A DNA stretch of 64,000 nucleotides. It comes from an uncultured Bacteroidales bacterium (lineage in GTDB: Bacteria > Bacteroidota > Bacteroidia > Bacteroidales > Bacteroidaceae). Both the position numbers and the translations under genes were made by a program. Location: assembly GCA_902799355.1 (NCBI GenBank), contig CADCAG010000028.1, forward strand, positions 1 to 64,000, written 5' to 3'. Below, in pieces: positions 35,313 through 43,585 of the stretch (positions within the stretch are counted from its first letter, which is position 1; each line of letters opens with the position of its first letter). Under the pieces are notes generated by a model that was given only the letters and a program-made list of their open reading frames with translations, did not search any database and had not been told where the DNA came from.

Positions 35313-35392
35313 CAAAGGTACACATTATTATAATAATAAACGAATAATCAGCCTGAGAATTATTGTTTTTTAGGAAATAATTTGTACCTTTG
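35313..35392. promoter_or_regulatory. divergent promoters between pnp and the TlpA-like gene
   Basis: Minus-strand TACCTTTG lies at 35320-35313 (pnp) and plus-strand TACCTTTG at 35385-35392 (TlpA-like gene). The plus leader would be about 22 nt. Confidence 0.55.
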
Positions 35393-35421
35393 CGGCCAAA
35401 ATAACAATATTCGCATCAATA

Positions 35422-36564
35422 ATGAAGAAATATCTGATGATTGCTGTGGCTGCGCTGGCCATTGCATCGTGTAGTGAGAAAAAGTTCCATGTAGAGGGTT
35501 CTATCAGCAATGCCAAGGACTCACTGCTCCTCTTGGAGAATGTTGGCATTGAAGAGATTACCGTTGTCGACTCAGTACGTCTGGACGAAAGCGGTACGTT
35601 CAGCTTCAGTGGCGACGCTCAGGAGGCTCCAGAGTTCTATCGCCTGCGTATTGCCGGACAGATCATCAACGTTTCCATTGATTCTACTGAGACGGTGACC
35701 GTCAAGGCACAGTATCCACAGATGGCTACTGAGTATGAGGTGAGTGGCTCTGACAACTGTCAGAAGATTAAAGAGCTGGCACTCAAGCAGATTGACCTGC
35801 GCCAGCGTGCCATTGCCATCAATGACAACGAAGAGCTGACCGTTCAGGCAACTAACGATAGTATTATGGGCTTGATACGCACCTACAAGGATGATATCAA
35901 GAAAAACTACATCTATGCTGAGCCAGGCAAGTCGTATGCTTACTTCGCCCTGTTCCAGACCTTGGGTGATATGTTGCTCTTCAATCCCCGTACCGACCGT
36001 GAGGATATCAAGGCCTTTGCTGCCGTAGCCACCAGCTGGGATGCCAACTATCCTAATTCTGCCCGTGGTGCCAACCTGCACAACATCGCCATTGAGGGTA
36101 TGAACAATATCCGTATCAATGATGCTGCCCGTGCACAGAGCATCGATGCCAGTAAGGTAACTACAGCAGGTATCATCGACATTACCCTGCCCGACAACAA
36201 GGGCAAGCAGCGTAGCCTGTCAGAACTGAAAGGCATTGTGGTATTGCTTGACTTCCACGTCTTTGCTGCAGAGCAGTCACCGGCTCGTATTCTGCAGTTG
36301 CGCGAGATCTACAACAAGTATCATGCTCAGGGCTTCGAGGTCTATCAGGTCAGCATTGATCCCGATGAACACTTCTGGAAGCAGCAGACTGCCGCTCTGC
36401 CATGGATTAGTGTCCGTGAAGCGCAGGGGTTGCAGTCGCCAATCCTGACTACCTATAACGTACAAGGTATTCCTGAGTACTTCCTCATCGATCGCGGCAA
36501 CAACATCGTGGGAAGAGCAGCGACAATTAAAGACTTAGAGCAGGCCATCAAGAACCTGCTCTAA
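35422..36564 (+). CDS. DUF4369/thioredoxin-fold lipoprotein lacking the CxxC active site
   Basis: The product has 380 residues with lipobox AIASCSEK. An N-terminal DUF4369-like beta domain (FHVEGSISNAKDSLLLLENV) is followed by a helical linker and, from about 250, a TlpA/AhpC-type thioredoxin fold (GIVVLLDFHVFAAEQSPARI, NVQGIPEYFLID). Where TlpA has WCPPC, this protein has FAAEQSPA and no cysteine, so disulfide exchange is not possible there. The cis-Pro loop (GIPEYF) is kept. Role unknown; binding of thiol proteins or a structural role in the envelope are options. Confidence 0.82.
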   Translation: MKKYLMIAVAALAIASCSEKKFHVEGSISNAKDSLLLLENVGIEEITVVDSVRLDESGTFSFSGDAQEAPEFYRLRIAGQIINVSIDSTETVTVKAQYPQMATEYEVSGSDNCQKIKELALKQIDLRQRAIAINDNEELTVQATNDSIMGLIRTYKDDIKKNYIYAEPGKSYAYFALFQTLGDMLLFNPRTDREDIKAFAAVATSWDANYPNSARGANLHNIAIEGMNNIRINDAARAQSIDASKVTTAGIIDITLPDNKGKQRSLSELKGIVVLLDFHVFAAEQSPARILQLREIYNKYHAQGFEVYQVSIDPDEHFWKQQTAALPWISVREAQGLQSPILTTYNVQGIPEYFLIDRGNNIVGRAATIKDLEQAIKNLL

Positions 36565-36570
36565 GCAACC

Positions 36571-37668
36571 TTACCATTTCATGAGTTTTCGAAGATAGGT
36601 CGTCAGTTCGGCGGCCATTTTTTCGTGTTGCTTTAACGAGGGGTGCCACGAAGCACCAAATCCCAAGTCGCCCCGCTGGGGTGTAAAGTCGAAGCGATAG
36701 ACTTCCTTGTCACCCTTCTTGTGGGCCTCCTCTGTCACCTCGTTAAGGATGTTGCGGGCAATATCCAGTTCCTTGCCATTCAGCATAGAACCACAAAGGA
36801 AGACGATCTTCGCCTTGGGATTATGACTGCGCACCTGCTTGAGGAAGCGCTGATAGGCCGCTTTGAGCAGGGTTGTATCGTAGTTATTGGTCGACAGGTC
36901 GTTGGTACCCAGATTGATACATACCAGCTGAGGCTGAAAGCGGTTGAAGTCCCAGCGCTCGCTATGGTCGTAGAGATTGGTATACTCATATTCTGTGGTC
37001 ATCACATTATCTGGTGTACCCTCCTTGGGACCGCCATAGCTGCGATAGACGCCAATGCCAGAGCGTGCCACCACATGGGCATAGGCATCCAAGGCACGAC
37101 AGGTCAGCTGGGCATAGGTGAGATAGTGGTTCTCCGTCTCATACTCGAATGGGTCAGGAGCCATTACACTCTCATTGCCATAGCCACAGGTAATGCTGTT
37201 GCCGATAAATTCGATGGTGCGCTGGGGAAGTGCTGGTGGTGGCAACAGACGGGCACCCTCGTCGAGTATCAGTCCGCGGAGGTCGGGCTTCAGCTCATAA
37301 CCCTCCACGACATACATCAGACGCAGCTGATGACTGCCTTGGGGTAGGGCGGTAGCCAGCGTAACCACTGAGTCGCGCTCACCCATGACAGCCACCTTGA
37401 AAGGTGCTGCCTGGTCAATCTGTGCCATGAAGTAGCCACTCTTTGGTTTTACCCACAGCTTCAGCGAGGTACCTGTAAAGCAGGCATTAATCTGCGTGCC
37501 AGGGAAGGTGAATCGCGGACGCTCGGGATTGTCAAAGCAGATGCGCCCGACATACTGAATGTCAGGGTTGGTGGGTTTGATGACTGTTCCCTGCAAGGGG
37601 AGCGTGGTAGATGCATTGATGGCTATCGACATCAGGATAGCTAAGGTAGATAGTAATCTTCGTTTCAT
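36571..37668 (-). CDS. CE2-type acetyl (xylan) esterase, secreted
   Basis: The product has 365 residues with a signal peptide. The N-terminal third is a jelly-roll (RPRFTFPGTQINACFTGTSL) and the rest an SGNH hydrolase: nucleophile Ser in EFIGNSITCGYG (about 156), LGTNDLS, and the catalytic His in GASWHPSLKQHE near the C-terminus. This two-domain plan is that of family CE2, which removes acetyl groups from xylan, mannan or glucan. It could assist the glycan locus at 14-31 kb though it is not linked to it. Its end is 6 bp from the converging TlpA-like gene with no evident terminator between them. Confidence 0.82.
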   Translation of the reverse strand: MKRRLLSTLAILMSIAINASTTLPLQGTVIKPTNPDIQYVGRICFDNPERPRFTFPGTQINACFTGTSLKLWVKPKSGYFMAQIDQAAPFKVAVMGERDSVVTLATALPQGSHQLRLMYVVEGYELKPDLRGLILDEGARLLPPPALPQRTIEFIGNSITCGYGNESVMAPDPFEYETENHYLTYAQLTCRALDAYAHVVARSGIGVYRSYGGPKEGTPDNVMTTEYEYTNLYDHSERWDFNRFQPQLVCINLGTNDLSTNNYDTTLLKAAYQRFLKQVRSHNPKAKIVFLCGSMLNGKELDIARNILNEVTEEAHKKGDKEVYRFDFTPQRGDLGFGASWHPSLKQHEKMAAELTTYLRKLMKW

Positions 37669-37690
37669 GTTAGTAAACTGTTTCGTGCGG

Positions 37691-37749
37691 CAAAGTTAAT
37701 AAATAATCATAATAATTCATGCATAATTGATAATTATTTTGTACCTTTG
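37691..37749. promoter_or_regulatory. divergent promoters between the CE2 gene and ruvB
   Basis: Minus-strand TAACTTTG lies at 37698-37691 and plus-strand TACCTTTG at 37742-37749. The AT-rich spacer contains several variants of ATAATTAT. Confidence 0.55.
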
Positions 37750-37763
37750 CGAACAAAAAGCAG

Positions 37764-38801
37764 ATGATGGACGAAGATTTTGACATCAGAGAAGAGCAGT
37801 TGTCGTCGAGCGAGAAGGAGTTCGAGAACGCACTGCGCCCGCTGGCATTCAATGATTTCAGCGGTCAGCAGCAGGTTGTCGAGAACCTGGAAGTGTTCGT
37901 GGAAGCTGCCAAATACCGTGGCGAGCCCCTCGACCACGTCTTGTTGCACGGCCCTCCCGGACTGGGTAAGACAACCCTGTCAAACATCATTGCCAACGAA
38001 CTGGGCGTAGGCTTTAAGATTACCTCTGGCCCTGTACTCGACAAACCTGGCGATCTGGCAGGTATCCTGACGTCGCTGGAGAAGAACGATGTGTTGTTCA
38101 TTGATGAGATACACCGTCTGTCGCCCGTGGTTGAGGAGTACCTCTATTCAGCAATGGAGGACTATCGCATCGACATCATGATAGACAAAGGACCGTCGGC
38201 TCGTTCCATCCAGATTGACCTCAACCCGTTTACGCTGGTAGGTGCTACCACACGTAGTGGACTGCTCACGGCCCCTCTGCGAGCTCGTTTCGGTATTAAT
38301 ATGCACCTGCAGTACTACGATCCAGAGACGCTGCAGAAGATTATTGAGCGCTCTGCCAGCATCCTGCGTGTACCTATCACTACGGATGCCTCGTTGGAGA
38401 TAGCCCGTCGCTCGCGTGGTACGCCCCGTATCGCTAATGCCCTGTTGCGTCGTGTGCGCGACTTTGCACAGGTGAAGGGTACCGGACGCATCGACTCAAG
38501 CATTACCAAGATAGCTCTGAAGGCACTGAATATCGACCAGTACGGATTGGACGAGATAGACAACCGCATCCTGCTCACCATCATTGATAAGTTCCGTGGT
38601 GGTCCCGTTGGAATCACGACAATTGCCACTGCTATTGGCGAAGATGCAGGTACCGTCGAGGAGGTCTATGAGCCTTTCCTTATCATGGAGGGCTTTATCA
38701 AGCGTACCCCTCGTGGTCGTATGGTGACGGAGCTGGCATATAAGCACTTCGGTCGCAATCCTTATTCAGGCAACATTATGGAACCAAATCTCTTTGAATA
38801 A
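37764..38801 (+). CDS. ruvB: Holliday junction branch-migration ATPase RuvB
   Basis: The product has 345 residues, the usual RuvB length. The Walker A motif GPPGLGKTT (about 65), Walker B with FIDEIHRL, sensor GATTRSGLL and the C-terminal winged helix ([20 protein letters not shown]) are all present. RuvB hexamers drive branch migration together with RuvA. coaD begins 1 nt after its stop, so the two are cotranscribed. The start may be the second ATG at 37767. Confidence 0.97.
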   Translation: MMDEDFDIREEQLSSSEKEFENALRPLAFNDFSGQQQVVENLEVFVEAAKYRGEPLDHVLLHGPPGLGKTTLSNIIANELGVGFKITSGPVLDKPGDLAGILTSLEKNDVLFIDEIHRLSPVVEEYLYSAMEDYRIDIMIDKGPSARSIQIDLNPFTLVGATTRSGLLTAPLRARFGINMHLQYYDPETLQKIIERSASILRVPITTDASLEIARRSRGTPRIANALLRRVRDFAQVKGTGRIDSSITKIALKALNIDQYGLDEIDNRILLTIIDKFRGGPVGITTIATAIGEDAGTVEEVYEPFLIMEGFIKRTPRGRMVTELAYKHFGRNPYSGNIMEPNLFE

Positions 38802-38802
38802 T

Positions 38803-39258
38803 ATGAGAACAGGTATCTTCGTTGGTAGCTTCAATCCCTTTACCATAGGTCACGATAGCATCGTGACTCGTGCTCTTCCCTTGTTTGATCGCTTGGTGAT
38901 AGGTGTAGTGGGCGACCAAGTACACAAGCCCGACATGCCCAGTGCCGAAGAGCGTATCAAGGCTATCGCTGACCTCTATCATGACGAGCCGCGCATTGAG
39001 GTGAAGCCCTATTATGGCTTGGCTGTCGACTTCGCTCGTGCGGAAAATGCCCATTTCATCGTGAAAGGTGTACGCTCTGTCAAGGACTTCGAGTACGAAC
39101 GCGAGCAGGCAGATATTAATCGTCAGCTCAGTGGCATAGAGACCATCTTACTCTATTCCGAGCCGCAATATTCGTCCATTTCATCGACAATGGTACGTGA
39201 GCTACAGCACTTCGGCGTAGACGTCAGCCAGTATCTCCCCCACAAGCGGAACAAATAA
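38803..39258 (+). CDS. coaD: phosphopantetheine adenylyltransferase
   Basis: The product has 151 residues from the ATG at 38803. GSFNPFTIGH carries the nucleotidyltransferase TxGH motif and YSSISSTMVRE the ISSTxVR motif of CoaD. It makes dephospho-CoA from phosphopantetheine and ATP, the fourth step of coenzyme A synthesis, in the cytoplasm. The Arg/Lys residues for phosphate binding (VKGVRSVKDFEYE) are conserved. It is cotranscribed with ruvB. Confidence 0.96.
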   Translation: MRTGIFVGSFNPFTIGHDSIVTRALPLFDRLVIGVVGDQVHKPDMPSAEERIKAIADLYHDEPRIEVKPYYGLAVDFARAENAHFIVKGVRSVKDFEYEREQADINRQLSGIETILLYSEPQYSSISSTMVRELQHFGVDVSQYLPHKRNK

Positions 39259-39300
39259 TTTCCCCCAATTTCCCATAATTTCTTTCCAAAAACAAAAGAG

Positions 39301-39711
39301 ATGATCACCTATTCTGCAGAAAACGTCAAATTCCCCCATATCAAGCGTCGTGAGACCACGGCATGGATTCGTCGTGTGGCTGCTACCTACGGCAAGAAGG
39401 TCGGTGAGGTGGGCTATCTGTTCTGTGACGATGAGCACATCCTAGAAGTCAACAACGAATACCTGGGGCACGACTACTATACGGACATCATTACCTTCGA
39501 CTATTGTGAAGATGATGTACTCAATGGCGATCTTGTTATCTCACTGGATACTGTACGTACCAATGCCGAGCTCTTCCACAAGGACTACGACGAGGAACTG
39601 CATCGTGTCATCATCCATGGTATCCTTCACCTCTGCGGGCAGAACGACAAAGGACCAGGAGAACGTGAACAGATGGAGGCGGCAGAGAACAAAGCCTTAG
39701 CACTTCGCTAA
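39301..39711 (+). CDS. ybeY: endoribonuclease YbeY
   Basis: The product has 136 residues. The zinc-binding HGILHLCGQNDKG motif corresponds to the family HGxLHLxGxDH; the third His is replaced by Asn-Asp-Lys, a variant I recall from other Bacteroidota. EVGYLFCDDEHILEVNNEYL and TDIITFDY are family blocks. YbeY is a metal-dependent RNase in ribosome quality control and 16S rRNA 3' maturation. Its last 15 bases overlap the end of the converging LOG gene. Confidence 0.93.
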   Translation: MITYSAENVKFPHIKRRETTAWIRRVAATYGKKVGEVGYLFCDDEHILEVNNEYLGHDYYTDIITFDYCEDDVLNGDLVISLDTVRTNAELFHKDYDEELHRVIIHGILHLCGQNDKGPGEREQMEAAENKALALR

Positions 39712-40233
39712 AATTTTTCCGATTTCATCGAGATTGTCGGCGACACAGATGTAGTCGCGCCACAGTCCACGCACCATGCCTCGCTGCTGTAAGTCGTCAA
39801 GCATGGATATGGTGCTGTCCCAGAAACCTTTCATGTTATAGAGTATTACCCGCTTGTGGTGATAGCCGATGGTGTACGATGCCGCCACGGTGAAGACCTC
39901 GTCGAGGGTGCCCACACCACCAGGTAGCGCGATGAATACGTCGCTTTCATCAAGCATGAGCTGCTTGCGTTCGTTGAGGTTGCTGCATGTCAACACACGG
40001 TCATTATATTGTGACGTGCGTCCTGTTTCCTCCACAATAGAGGGCACGACACCTACCGTCTCACCTCCTGATTCTTTGACGGCCTTAGCCACACACTCCA
40101 TCAATCCTTGATTCACACCGCCAAAGACGATGATATGCCCATTCCTTGCTGCCCATCGTCCCAGTTCCTCTGTCAACAGGAAAAAGGTCGGGTCAATCAG
40201 GTTGTTAGCAGAACAGAAAATACCGATTCTCAT
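39697..40233 (-). CDS. LOG-family nucleoside 5'-monophosphate phosphoribohydrolase
   Basis: The product has 178 residues. The family signature PGGVGTLDEVF is intact, and GGVNQGLMECVAKA is a slight variant of the usual GGGxxGLMGxxA. LOG enzymes cleave the base from nucleotides such as cytokinin ribotides or AMP, and the physiological substrate in Bacteroidota is unknown. It converges with ybeY and overlaps it by 15 bp. Confidence 0.9.
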   Translation of the reverse strand: MRIGIFCSANNLIDPTFFLLTEELGRWAARNGHIIVFGGVNQGLMECVAKAVKESGGETVGVVPSIVEETGRTSQYNDRVLTCSNLNERKQLMLDESDVFIALPGGVGTLDEVFTVAASYTIGYHHKRVILYNMKGFWDSTISMLDDLQQRGMVRGLWRDYICVADNLDEIGKILAKC

Positions 40234-40255
40234 CTCTTTCTCTTATTTTTTGTTG

Positions 40256-40315
40256 CAAATTTACGAAATTATTTTCAATTCTCAATACTCAATTCTCAAT
40301 TTATTTGTACCTTTG
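40256..40315. promoter_or_regulatory. divergent promoters between LOG and the HlyIII gene
   Basis: Minus-strand TAAATTTG lies at 40263-40256 and plus-strand TACCTTTG at 40308-40315. The plus box ends 8 nt before the ATG at 40324, so that transcript has almost no leader. Between them lies an ATTCTCAAT-type short repeat (40276-40302). Confidence 0.55.
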
Positions 40316-40323
40316 CAGCCGCT

Positions 40324-40974
40324 ATGGCAATTAGGTACACTCATAAAGAGGAATTATGGAACTCATGGTCGCATGCTGGAGGCATCGTGATGGGTGTCGT
40401 CTTTGGCGTAATATTCCTATGGATGTCGTTCAGGGGTGACAATCCGTGGGCGCGTCTGGGCGTCTGCTTGTATCTTTTCGGCATGCTCAGCTCATATATC
40501 GCGTCGACTGTCTACCATGCCTTACCTCTGCGCTCGAAATGGCGCGAACGCTTTCGCCATTGGGATCACGCTGCTATCTACTGGCACATTGCTGGTTCTT
40601 ATTCGCCTCTGACGTTGGTAGCTCTGCTGACGCAAGGCTACTGGGGATGGGCGCTGTTCTCCTTTGTGTGGCTATGTGCTATTGCAGGTACTATTGTCAG
40701 TTTTGTGAAGTTACAGGAGCACTCTAACATCGAAACGTTCTGTTTCATCGGCATGGGACTGAGCGTATTGGTTGCCTTCAAACCGCTTATCGACAGTGTG
40801 TCGACGGCTGCCTTCGTCTGGATTGTTGCCGAGGGGGTCTGTTATATCACCGGTGCACTGTTCTACTCGCTACACAAGAAACCCTTCATGCATTCCGTCT
40901 TCCACTTCTTTGTATTGGCAGGCAGCCTCTGTCACATCATTGCCGTCTGGGACGTGCTGATGGAATATCTTTAA
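40324..40974 (+). CDS. hemolysin III/PAQR-family membrane protein (TrhA-like)
   Basis: The product has 216 residues with seven membrane segments. Family residues are visible in order: WSHAGG, SSYIASTVYHALP, HWDHAAIYWHIAGSYSP and near the end HSVFHFFVLAGSLCH, giving the conserved Ser and three His that bind zinc in this family. Related bacterial proteins influence membrane-lipid composition or energetics; the old name hemolysin III does not imply a toxin. The start at 40324 follows a promoter box; an open frame upstream is antisense to the LOG gene. Confidence 0.88.
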   Translation: MAIRYTHKEELWNSWSHAGGIVMGVVFGVIFLWMSFRGDNPWARLGVCLYLFGMLSSYIASTVYHALPLRSKWRERFRHWDHAAIYWHIAGSYSPLTLVALLTQGYWGWALFSFVWLCAIAGTIVSFVKLQEHSNIETFCFIGMGLSVLVAFKPLIDSVSTAAFVWIVAEGVCYITGALFYSLHKKPFMHSVFHFFVLAGSLCHIIAVWDVLMEYL

Positions 40975-41013
40975 TAATTTATAATTAATAATGCGTAATT
41001 CATAATTAATTTG

Positions 41014-41021
41014 TAACTTTG
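41014..41021 (+). promoter_or_regulatory. -7 box of the CoA-transferase gene
   Basis: TAACTTTG lies 28 nt before the ATG and follows AT-rich variants of TAATTCATAATTAAT. Confidence 0.55.
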
Positions 41022-41049
41022 CAGGCAAATTTGCAAATTTAATAACATT

Positions 41050-42555
41050 ATGGCTTATACACGTATGACTGCTGCCGAAGCTGCAGCACTGATTAAGAAT
41101 GGTGAGCACATCGCCATGAGTGGTTTTACGCCTGCTGGAGTGGCCAAGGCAACCACTAAGGAGTTAGCAAAAATCGCTGTCGCTGAGCACGAGGCTGGCC
41201 GCGAGTTTAAGGTTGCCATCTTCACAGGTGCATCAACAGGACAGTCGACCGATGGTGACTTGGCAAATGCCCAGGCTATCCTCTATCGTGCCCCTTACAC
41301 CACGAACCCCGATTTCCGCAAGCATGTCAATCTGGGTGAGATTCCCTACAACGATCTGCACCTGAGTCACATGGCTCAGGAGCTGCGTTATGGTTTCTAT
41401 GGCCCGTTGGATTGGGCTATTTTGGAGGTCTGCGACATCGAGGAGGTAGGTAACGACTATCATGTCTACCTGACTGCCGCTGGTGGTATCTCTCCTACAG
41501 CTGCTCGTCTGGCTAAGCACGTCATTCTGGAGCTGAACAGCTTCCACAATCCTAATGCTAAGTTCGTCCACGACGTCTATGAGCCTCTGGATCCCCCTTA
41601 CCGCAAGGCTATTCCCATTGAGCATGTTGGCGACCGTATCGGTGTGCCCTATGTCTCTATTCCCAAAGAGAAGGTGGTAGGTGTCGTAGAGTGTAACATC
41701 CCTGACGAGGCCCGTGCCTTCAAGGATAGCGACCCCGTAACAGATAAGATTGGTTTCCTGACTGCTGAGTTTCTTGTAGAGGAGATGCACAAGGGTCGTA
41801 TCCCCAAGGAGTTCCTTCCCCTGCAAAGCGGTGTAGGCTCTACTGCCAACGCCATCCTCGGCGCTCTGGGCGAGGACAAGCACGTTCCCAATTTCAACAT
41901 CTACACCGAGGTTATCCAGAACTCCGTCATCGAGATGATGCTCAATGGTCGTGTGAAGGATGCTTCTGCTTGCTCGCTGACTGTCTCTAACGACTGTCTG
42001 ATGCAGGTGTACGACAATATGGACTACATGAAGCAGCACCTGACCCTGCGTCAGAGCGAGATATCGAACTCTCCTGAGATCATCCGTCGCTTAGGTGTCA
42101 TCGCCATCAATACCGCCATCGAGGCTGACCTCTATGGTAACGTCAACTCTACCCACATCAGCGGTACAAAGATGATGAACGGTATCGGTGGCTCAGGTGA
42201 CTTCATCCGCAACGCCTACCTCTCCATCTTCACCTGTCCTTCTACGGCTAAGGGTGGCGTGATTTCTTCTATCGTGCCTTTTGTCTCTCACCAGGACAGC
42301 TCAGAGCATGATGTGAACATCATCGTGACGGAGCAGGGTGTTGCCGATCTGCGTGGAAAGTCACCTGCACAGCGTGCCGAGTGCATCATCGAAAACTGTG
42401 CACACCCCGACTACAAGCAGCTGTTGTGGGACTACCTGAAGATTTCGAAGATGGGGCAGACCCGTCACAACCTCACTGCCGCCTTTGCCATGCATGACAC
42501 GCTGGCTCGCATGGGTGACATGAAGTTGACAGACTTTGCAGAATACGTCAAATAA
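41050..42555 (+). CDS. acetyl-CoA hydrolase/succinyl-CoA:acetate CoA-transferase family enzyme
   Basis: The product has 501 residues, complete for the family. The catalytic Glu lies in NIYTEVIQNSVIEMM and the glycine loop is GIGGSGDFIRNAYLS. The protein moves CoA between acetate and an acyl-CoA such as succinyl- or propionyl-CoA in the cytoplasm. In succinate- and acetate-forming gut Bacteroidota it would help balance fermentation end products. It stands alone with its own promoter and a strong terminator. Confidence 0.92.
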   Translation: MAYTRMTAAEAAALIKNGEHIAMSGFTPAGVAKATTKELAKIAVAEHEAGREFKVAIFTGASTGQSTDGDLANAQAILYRAPYTTNPDFRKHVNLGEIPYNDLHLSHMAQELRYGFYGPLDWAILEVCDIEEVGNDYHVYLTAAGGISPTAARLAKHVILELNSFHNPNAKFVHDVYEPLDPPYRKAIPIEHVGDRIGVPYVSIPKEKVVGVVECNIPDEARAFKDSDPVTDKIGFLTAEFLVEEMHKGRIPKEFLPLQSGVGSTANAILGALGEDKHVPNFNIYTEVIQNSVIEMMLNGRVKDASACSLTVSNDCLMQVYDNMDYMKQHLTLRQSEISNSPEIIRRLGVIAINTAIEADLYGNVNSTHISGTKMMNGIGGSGDFIRNAYLSIFTCPSTAKGGVISSIVPFVSHQDSSEHDVNIIVTEQGVADLRGKSPAQRAECIIENCAHPDYKQLLWDYLKISKMGQTRHNLTAAFAMHDTLARMGDMKLTDFAEYVK

Positions 42556-42579
42556 CCCAAATCTTTGGATTTGATACAG

Positions 42580-42613
42580 AAAAGCCGGAAAGTCATCTTT
42601 CTGGCTTTTTTCT
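42580..42613 (+). terminator. terminator of the CoA-transferase gene
   Basis: AAAAGCCGGAAAG (42580-42592) pairs with CTTTCTGGCTTTT (42597-42609) with one G-U pair, followed by a T run. Confidence 0.85.
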
Positions 42614-42616
42614 TTG

Positions 42617-42728
42617 GCTTTTCACTCGTTTTTTCGTAACTTTGGCTACGCCGAACTTACTTAGCACTCGGAAATGAAAAGAAAAGTGAGCTTTCCTTTT
42701 GCTTTTCACTCGTTTTTTCGTAACTTTG
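42617..42728 (+). repeat. duplicated promoter segment upstream of the esterase gene
   Basis: A 28-nt segment at 42617-42644 recurs exactly at 42701-42728. Each copy ends in a full -7 box (TAACTTTG at 42637-42644 and 42721-42728), so two identical promoters 84 bp apart face the esterase gene. The downstream copy would give a leader of about 13 nt. Confidence 0.75.
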
Positions 42729-42747
42729 TGCACTAAATTATAATAAT

Positions 42748-43563
42748 ATGAAGAAACAACTCTTTGTGGCCATGTTATTAGTGGCAATGGCAGCTTCGGC
42801 ACAAAGGCCGTTAGAGATTAATCTGTGGCCTGACGGTCCTCACACCAGTAATGGTGATCCAAAGGATATGGCTAAGGTATGGGTCTATCTGCCTGACGAG
42901 AAGCAGGCTACGGGACGTGCCGTAGTATGTTGTCCTGGTGGTGGCTATGCAGGACTGGCTATGGATCATGAAGGACACCAGTGGGCGCCTTTCTTCAACG
43001 GTCAGGGTATTGCTCTCATCGTGCTGAAGTATCGCATGCCCCATGGCGTCTGGCAGGTTCCTGCCGAGGATGCTGAAGAGGCTGTCCGCCTGGTACGTCG
43101 CCATGCCAAGCAGTGGCACATCAACACGAAGGATGTGGGCATCATGGGTTTCTCGGCAGGTGGTCACCTAGCCTCTACTGTTGCTACCCATGCTACGGGC
43201 GATGCACTGCCCAACTTCCAGATACTGTTCTATCCTGTTATTTCTATGGAGCAGGGGGTGACCCATCAGGGTTCGCGCGACAACCTGTTGGGAAAGAAAC
43301 CCAAGCGTAAGTTGGTGAATGAATATTGCAATGAACAGCATATCGGTCACCATACCCCACGTGCCTTCATTGCGCTGGCACACGACGACCGTGTCGTGCT
43401 GCCTATCAACAGTCTCAACTACTATGAGGAGCTCTATGCCAACAAGGTTCCTGCCAGTATGTATATCTATCCCACGGGCGGTCATGGCTTTGGCATCAAC
43501 CAGTCGTTTGCCTACCATCTGGAGATGATGCTGGAACTGAAGGCATGGTTACGCAGTTTCTGA
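42748..43563 (+). CDS. secreted alpha/beta-hydrolase, acetyl/feruloyl-esterase type
   Basis: The product has 271 residues with a signal peptide (MAASAQ). It carries the oxyanion motif PGGGY, nucleophile GFSAGGHLAS, Asp in LAHDDRVV and His in PTGGHGFG. This set fits the BD-FAE-like esterases that remove acetyl or feruloyl groups from plant xylan in Prevotella and relatives. It may serve the same polymers as the CE2 and GH43 enzymes in this window. The flippase gene follows after 22 nt, though no shared function is apparent. Confidence 0.8.
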   Translation: MKKQLFVAMLLVAMAASAQRPLEINLWPDGPHTSNGDPKDMAKVWVYLPDEKQATGRAVVCCPGGGYAGLAMDHEGHQWAPFFNGQGIALIVLKYRMPHGVWQVPAEDAEEAVRLVRRHAKQWHINTKDVGIMGFSAGGHLASTVATHATGDALPNFQILFYPVISMEQGVTHQGSRDNLLGKKPKRKLVNEYCNEQHIGHHTPRAFIALAHDDRVVLPINSLNYYEELYANKVPASMYIYPTGGHGFGINQSFAYHLEMMLELKAWLRSF

Positions 43564-43585
43564 TGATTTAATAGTCTTTGCAGCT

